From Duganella sp. CF458 (GTDB taxonomy: Bacteria > Pseudomonadota > Gammaproteobacteria > Burkholderiales > Burkholderiaceae_D): a stretch of 42,909 nt of DNA. The DNA is taken from assembly GCF_900113115.1 (NCBI RefSeq), contig NZ_FOOF01000027.1:1-42909 (forward strand). The letters are read 5' to 3'. The notes below the pieces were generated by a model that did no database searches, was not told the DNA's origin, and worked only from the letters and a program-made list of their open reading frames with translations. Of this stretch, positions 40,573-42,909 are shown piece after piece. Position 1 is the stretch's first letter. Each line of letters begins with the position of its first letter. The translations under genes and the position numbers were made by a program.

Positions 40573-40626
40573 TTTTGTCACCAGGCGCGCTGAAGAATTA
40601 CCGATCGATCTGCATATTGCGCTAAA

Positions 40627-40667
40627 GTCAAACGGCGACTGAAATCGGCCAGCAGCCGACGTTGGAT
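40627..40667 (+). repeat. Intergenic element with CGGCCA motif and attC-like core
   Basis: GTCAAAC at the left and GTTGGAT (fits GTTRRRY) at the right frame CGGCGACTG/CAGCAGCCG, which pair at seven of nine positions. At 41 bp it is short for an attC. Its middle (CGGCCAGCAGCCGACGTTGG) belongs to the recurring intergenic motif of this end of the window. Confidence 0.4.
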
Positions 40668-40674
40668 ATTTGAA

Positions 40675-40938
40675 ATGACATACACCTTAAAGATGACCGC
40701 ATACTCGCTTTTGATGCTTTTGGGCTCAGCTGCGCTTTCGTATTACAGCCTTATGCATCTGCTGAACACTCGACTTGTATTCGGTGTTTTTGTAGTCGGT
40801 TTTGCATTCGTTGGCGGTGCTGTGTGGCATTTTTTACCGTGGTCCAGGGGCTCAATGGGCCATGCCTTTTCGACTGGGATGGGCATCGGTCTGTTTGCCG
40901 CAACGGTTGTCTACTTCGTATCCAGTTATGGCGGATAA
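40675..40938 (+). CDS. Hypothetical small membrane protein, 87 aa
   Basis: The protein starts MTYTLKMTAYSLLMLLGSAA and has three hydrophobic segments (residues about 8-27, 33-52 and 65-84, the last MGIGLFAATVVYFVSSYGG). It resembles small inner-membrane proteins of unknown function. The ATG is 8 bp after the GTTGGAT core. The gene belongs to a row of short genes that ends at the right edge of the window. Confidence 0.6.
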   Translation: MTYTLKMTAYSLLMLLGSAALSYYSLMHLLNTRLVFGVFVVGFAFVGGAVWHFLPWSRGSMGHAFSTGMGIGLFAATVVYFVSSYGG

Positions 40939-40945
40939 CCGCATC

Positions 40946-40979
40946 CGGCCAACGGCCGCCGTCCGAACGGAGCCGGCCT
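40946..40979 (+). repeat. Intergenic palindrome with CGGCCA motif
   Basis: CGGCCAACGGCCGCCGTCC (40946-40964) is the recurring motif. Its arms fold with the following ACGGAGCCGGCC into a GC-rich stem with short bulges. GCATCCGGCCAA before it is repeated at 42414-42425. Confidence 0.5.
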
Positions 40980-41037
40980 GAGCGGCGTGTGCTACCCACC
41001 TGCATTTCAACAAATAATTTGAGCGATTGAAGAAACT

Positions 41038-41391
41038 TTGAGTCTCGTAGAAATTTCGAATGAACTTGCGGCGTTGTTTCCAAATGATCGGGTCACACGC
41101 GACCTGAACGAGCAACTATTTGCTGATCTGCCAGCCGGCGTAAGCCTTTCTGTCGAACTTGACGGAGCACTGTTCAAGATCCCATCAATGTGCCAGCATG
41201 AGGTCTGCACCGTCGTGCTTCAATGCGACCTGATTCCTACCTCCGTTCACGTCCGGGTCTTCTGCGCAATTGGCGGAGTCAAAGACGAGTCATGCGGAAT
41301 CATCGAATCGAATATCTGCTTTGCCGTACTAAAATACAACCTAGATGGTTCGCTCTACACATATGACCTCTACTCCTCGCAGTTCTATTGA
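41038..41391 (+). CDS. Hypothetical protein, 117 aa, TTG start
   Basis: An acidic soluble protein containing EISNELAALFPNDRVTRDLN and LSVELDGALFKIPSMCQHEV. It has four Cys and ends YDLYSSQFY. No ATG is available in frame near the start; TTG at 41038 has GAAG a few bases upstream, a modest ribosome-binding site. The family is not recognised. Size and composition resemble immunity-type proteins, but there is no decisive motif. Confidence 0.5.
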   Translation: MSLVEISNELAALFPNDRVTRDLNEQLFADLPAGVSLSVELDGALFKIPSMCQHEVCTVVLQCDLIPTSVHVRVFCAIGGVKDESCGIIESNICFAVLKYNLDGSLYTYDLYSSQFY

Positions 41392-41425
41392 CGGTGGGGT
41401 TTTGAATCCAGGTCCTGAGTGCTTG

Positions 41426-41444
41426 CGGCCATCAGCAGCCACCG
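41426..41444 (+). repeat. Recurring intergenic motif (CGGCCA type)
   Basis: CGGCCATCAGCAGCCACCG resembles the elements at 40646, 40946, 41683, 42419 and 42726. It lies in the 105-bp gap between two short genes; nothing else is recognisable there except the ribosome-binding site GAAGGCGAG of the next gene. Confidence 0.35.
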
Positions 41445-41496
41445 AGACAGCGCCTGGCTAATCCAATAAGAGCACGCAAGGAAGGCGAGTGAAGAA

Positions 41497-41682
41497 ATGT
41501 CTGACAACAAACAAGAAACGGAAGTCTTCGAAATGGCGAGCGGCGACATCAGCATCTGGGTTGACGGTGGCATCCACCTGAAGGTCAATACCCCTGGCAG
41601 GGATCCAGTTGAACTCGGCGAGCAGGAAGCATTGAAGCTGGGCGAGCTCCTGGTTCGCTTAGCAAACGAGCAGCGCGCCTAA
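41497..41682 (+). CDS. Hypothetical protein, 61 aa
   Basis: A small acidic protein starting MSDNKQETEVFEMASGDISI, with WVDGGIHLKVNTPGRDPVEL and LGELLVRLANEQRA at the C-terminus. The layout (beta hairpin, then helix) is like that of small unknown proteins in accessory regions. AAGGCGAG lies a few bases before the ATG. Its stop is the start of the next intergenic motif (TAACGGCCACA). Confidence 0.6.
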   Translation: MSDNKQETEVFEMASGDISIWVDGGIHLKVNTPGRDPVELGEQEALKLGELLVRLANEQRA

Positions 41683-41699
41683 CGGCCACAAGCCGCCGG
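41683..41699 (+). repeat. Recurring intergenic motif (CGGCCA type)
   Basis: CGGCCACAAGCCGCCGG directly follows the TAA stop of the 61-residue protein gene. GCCTAAC across the stop fits the left attC core, but no right core is seen downstream. Confidence 0.35.
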
Positions 41700-41730
41700 A
41701 ACCAAATAACATGACATATAAACAGCTAGA

Positions 41731-42087
41731 ATGAAAAGTGCACTAAATTCTCTCTCCACAATCCTCCTAGCTACTGTATCGGGATGCGCGTCAACGACCA
41801 CGATACATGTTCCAGTCGGAATGAAAGTTGCAACTTCAGAGATGGTTGCAAGCTGCCGCTTAGTTGGTGACGTGCACGGCGTATCCAGTCTCTACGGTGT
41901 TTTTGCCGAATCAGCCCTTGCCAACGCTCGGCGACAAGCTTTTGAGCAGGCAAGACTCCTTGGCGCTAATACAGTTGTTTGGGGGCCGTTCTCTACGCCG
42001 TACGGTTCGACTTCCGTTTCTGGTAATGCATATTTTTGCTCGCCTCAACGACCAGAAACTGCTGCCCCTGGCAGCGCCAACAATTGA
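41731..42087 (+). CDS. Putative lipoprotein (DUF4156-like)
   Basis: A 118-residue protein with a lipobox: LATVSGCAS with Cys at about residue 19, so export and lipidation are likely. The mature part shows CRLVGDVHGVSSLYGVF, then ANARRQAFEQARLLGANTVV, the pattern of DUF4156-type lipoproteins, which share the A..A..LGANTV motif. Function is unknown. The ribosome-binding site is weak. Confidence 0.65.
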   Translation: MKSALNSLSTILLATVSGCASTTTIHVPVGMKVATSEMVASCRLVGDVHGVSSLYGVFAESALANARRQAFEQARLLGANTVVWGPFSTPYGSTSVSGNAYFCSPQRPETAAPGSANN

Positions 42088-42123
42088 GCAATGATGCTTC
42101 TTTTAAGCAGCCTGGAGATTCGA

Positions 42124-42405
42124 ATGAAATGTGTCATTTCAGTAGTCGCAGCTCTATTTCTAGTCGCTTGCGCCACCACGAGCACCGGTCCAATTGCAGC
42201 TGGCAATGATACTTTCGTAGTATCTCGCCAAGCTGGCGCATTTCCGAGCGGCCGTGAGCCGTTGCTAGCGGAGGCAATTGCTGAAGCAAATGCGAAGTGT
42301 ACGGGTATGAGTAAGTCTCTAAAGCTAATATCGACTGCAGAGAATCCTGGGCCGTACGTGCTGGGAAACTATCCGAAGGCGACCGTTGTTTTCTCCTGTA
42401 ACTGA
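42124..42405 (+). CDS. Putative small lipoprotein, 93 aa
   Basis: The protein starts MKCVISVVAALFLVACATTS, with a lipobox (LVAC, Cys16). The mature part contains FVVSRQAGAFPSGREPLLAE, AIAEANAKCTGMSKSLKLIS and ends ATVVFSCN. The repeated use of Cys suggests a disulfide. The ATG at 42124 has TGGAGATTC upstream; an ATG at 42091 would place extra residues before the signal peptide. Related small lipoproteins are widespread and uncharacterised. Confidence 0.65.
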   Translation: MKCVISVVAALFLVACATTSTGPIAAGNDTFVVSRQAGAFPSGREPLLAEAIAEANAKCTGMSKSLKLISTAENPGPYVLGNYPKATVVFSCN

Positions 42406-42418
42406 ACGGGGCGGCATC

Positions 42419-42437
42419 CGGCCAAGAGCGGACTTCG
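42419..42437 (+). repeat. Recurring intergenic motif (CGGCCA type)
   Basis: CGGCCAAGAGCGGACTTCG is preceded by GGCATC, as at 40940-40945 (GCATC). It lies directly after the lipoprotein stop. The match to CGGCCAAGTGCGGACATTG at 42726 is the closest in the set. Confidence 0.5.
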
Positions 42438-42450
42438 CGAATAATAGAAA

Positions 42451-42660
42451 GTGAAGCTGATGGAAGAGTTCGACCCGGAGTTAGGCTTCAAAGTCATGTT
42501 CCGATTTCTCGAAAAGTATTACGAGATGACCGGTGCAGATGACATTGGCACCCTTCTAGGGAGCATGAATACAAACCTGTTCGCGGATGGTCGCCCCGCA
42601 GACCCGGCGATTTGGGAAGATTGGTTGGACGCGGTGCGCGAAGTATCGAAGGTCGACTGA
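42451..42660 (+). CDS. Small acidic protein, possible immunity-type
   Basis: A 69-residue protein with a GTG start (ATG alternative at 42460): MEEFDPELGFKVMFRFLEKY, YEMTGADDIGTLLGSMNTNL and ADPAIWEDWLDAVREV. The pattern YYE.TG.DDIG.LLG...... WEDWL is one I associate with small proteins next to polymorphic toxin and Rhs genes, but I cannot verify the family. No toxin gene is visible in the window next to it. Confidence 0.6.
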   Translation: MKLMEEFDPELGFKVMFRFLEKYYEMTGADDIGTLLGSMNTNLFADGRPADPAIWEDWLDAVREVSKVD

Positions 42661-42725
42661 TGTCAGCCAATAGCCGTCATTAGCCGCTGCGGGGCGGATG
42701 CGCCTGCCAGGCGAACGAGTACACT

Positions 42726-42744
42726 CGGCCAAGTGCGGACATTG
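42726..42744 (+). repeat. Recurring intergenic motif (CGGCCA type)
   Basis: CGGCCAAGTGCGGACATTG lies 28 bp before the next start codon. A weaker relative (AGCCAATAGCCGTCATTAG) is at 42665-42683. Apart from these motifs I see no gene between 42661 and 42771. Confidence 0.5.
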
Positions 42745-42771
42745 ATTTAAACGAAGGTATTGGAAACTGAT

Positions 42772-42801
42772 ATGGACCAGCGTGCGCTAGCAGGCTGCTG
42801 A
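42772..42801 (+). pseudogene. Truncated gene start fused to IS end
   Basis: ATG at 42772 opens a frame MDQRALAGC and stops after nine codons. The last codons (CTA GCA GGC TGC TGA) are the last codons of the IS transposase OrfB, read in frame. The upstream region (recurring motif, then GGTATTGGAAACTGAT) looks like a normal gene start of this region. I infer a former gene cut by insertion and later loss of the IS body. Confidence 0.45.
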
Positions 42802-42816
42802 AATACCGCCCCGAAG
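42786..42816 (+). repeat. 31-bp solo copy of the IS end (inverted relative to the left copy)
   Basis: The 31 bases match the reverse complement of 70-100 at 30 positions (one A/G difference). They cover the last transposase codons and most of the terminal region of the IS at 66-1395, stopping 4 bases before the inferred IS tip. No other IS sequence is beside it. Confidence 0.75.
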
Positions 42817-42891
42817 GTAAGCGTCCAGCGCGACCACATATGAAAGTTGGCAAGGCCTGGTCAAACTTCGGTTTTCACTTTGGAGAACCGG

Positions 42892-42909
42892 ATGGCAAAT
42901 CAGGAACGA
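42892..42909 (+). CDS. Start of a gene cut by the window edge
   Basis: ATG at 42892 is preceded by TGGAGAACCGG, a good ribosome-binding site at normal spacing, and reads MANQER to the window end. Nothing can be said about its product. Confidence 0.35.

Noticed and set aside
1..42909. CRISPR array, prophage or integrase gene
   Set aside because: No regularly spaced direct repeats, no phage structural genes and no tyrosine recombinase frame were seen on either strand; the integron integrase, if any, must be outside the window.

Overview
The window looks like a chromosomal segment of a betaproteobacterium, most probably Oxalobacteraceae (Massilia, Duganella or Janthinobacterium type). The reasons are a GC-rich core, a complete nuoA-N operon with separate nuoC and nuoD followed by a DUF2818 gene, the order tpiA-secG-tRNA-Leu(GAG)-nuo, and an ispD-ispF pair. 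The genus is an inference from gene order and protein similarity, not from a search.

Layout. (1) 1-1416: an intact IS2-group IS3-family insertion sequence, on the minus strand, apparently inserted into an attC-like palindrome. (2) About 1400-7000: a lower-GC row of small, mostly unknown plus-strand genes separated by palindromes that end in GTTRRRY-like cores. I read this as an integron cassette array without a visible integrase (CALIN-like). It includes a full-length secreted serine beta-lactamase-like gene. (3) 5.2-9.6 kb: an ankyrin protein and several genes resembling immunity proteins (YrhB/Imm35-like fused to an L7/L12-like domain, YezG/DUF600-like, SUKH) with no toxin gene beside them. 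(4) 9.7-11.4 kb: rifampin ADP-ribosyltransferase (arr) overlapping a Coq7-family gene, then YCII and MmcQ/YjbR-type genes. (5) 11.5-14.8 kb: a second beta-lactamase-like paralogue facing four tandem paralogous small secreted proteins. (6) 14.9-20.7 kb: a cytochrome c-PQQ-type sugar dehydrogenase, DUF2807 and Sel1-repeat proteins, a yybP-ykoY manganese riboswitch in front of a TMEM165/GDT1 transporter, a quinone oxidoreductase and two small membrane proteins.

(7) 20.7-37.1 kb: conserved core with tpiA, secG, tRNA-Leu(GAG), the 14 genes of respiratory complex I and DUF2818, closed by a 21-bp perfect-stem terminator. (8) 37.2-40.6 kb: NUDIX hydrolase, a secreted HExxH protein translationally coupled to ispD-ispF, and a cupin/JmjC-like protein. 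(9) 40.6-42.9 kb: a second accessory stretch of short genes. Most of them are followed by a related short intergenic motif (CGGCCA..GC.G.C). It ends in a truncated gene fused to a 31-bp copy of the end of the IS found at the left edge of the window.

The core genes do ordinary work: glycolysis, Sec export, NADH:ubiquinone oxidoreduction and MEP isoprenoid synthesis. The accessory flanks are where the unusual biology lies: cassette-like recombination sites, orphan immunity-type proteins, a resistance-type enzyme coupled to a ubiquinone-biosynthesis-type enzyme, and a tandem family of secreted domains that resembles the C-terminal domain of the neighbouring hydrolases.
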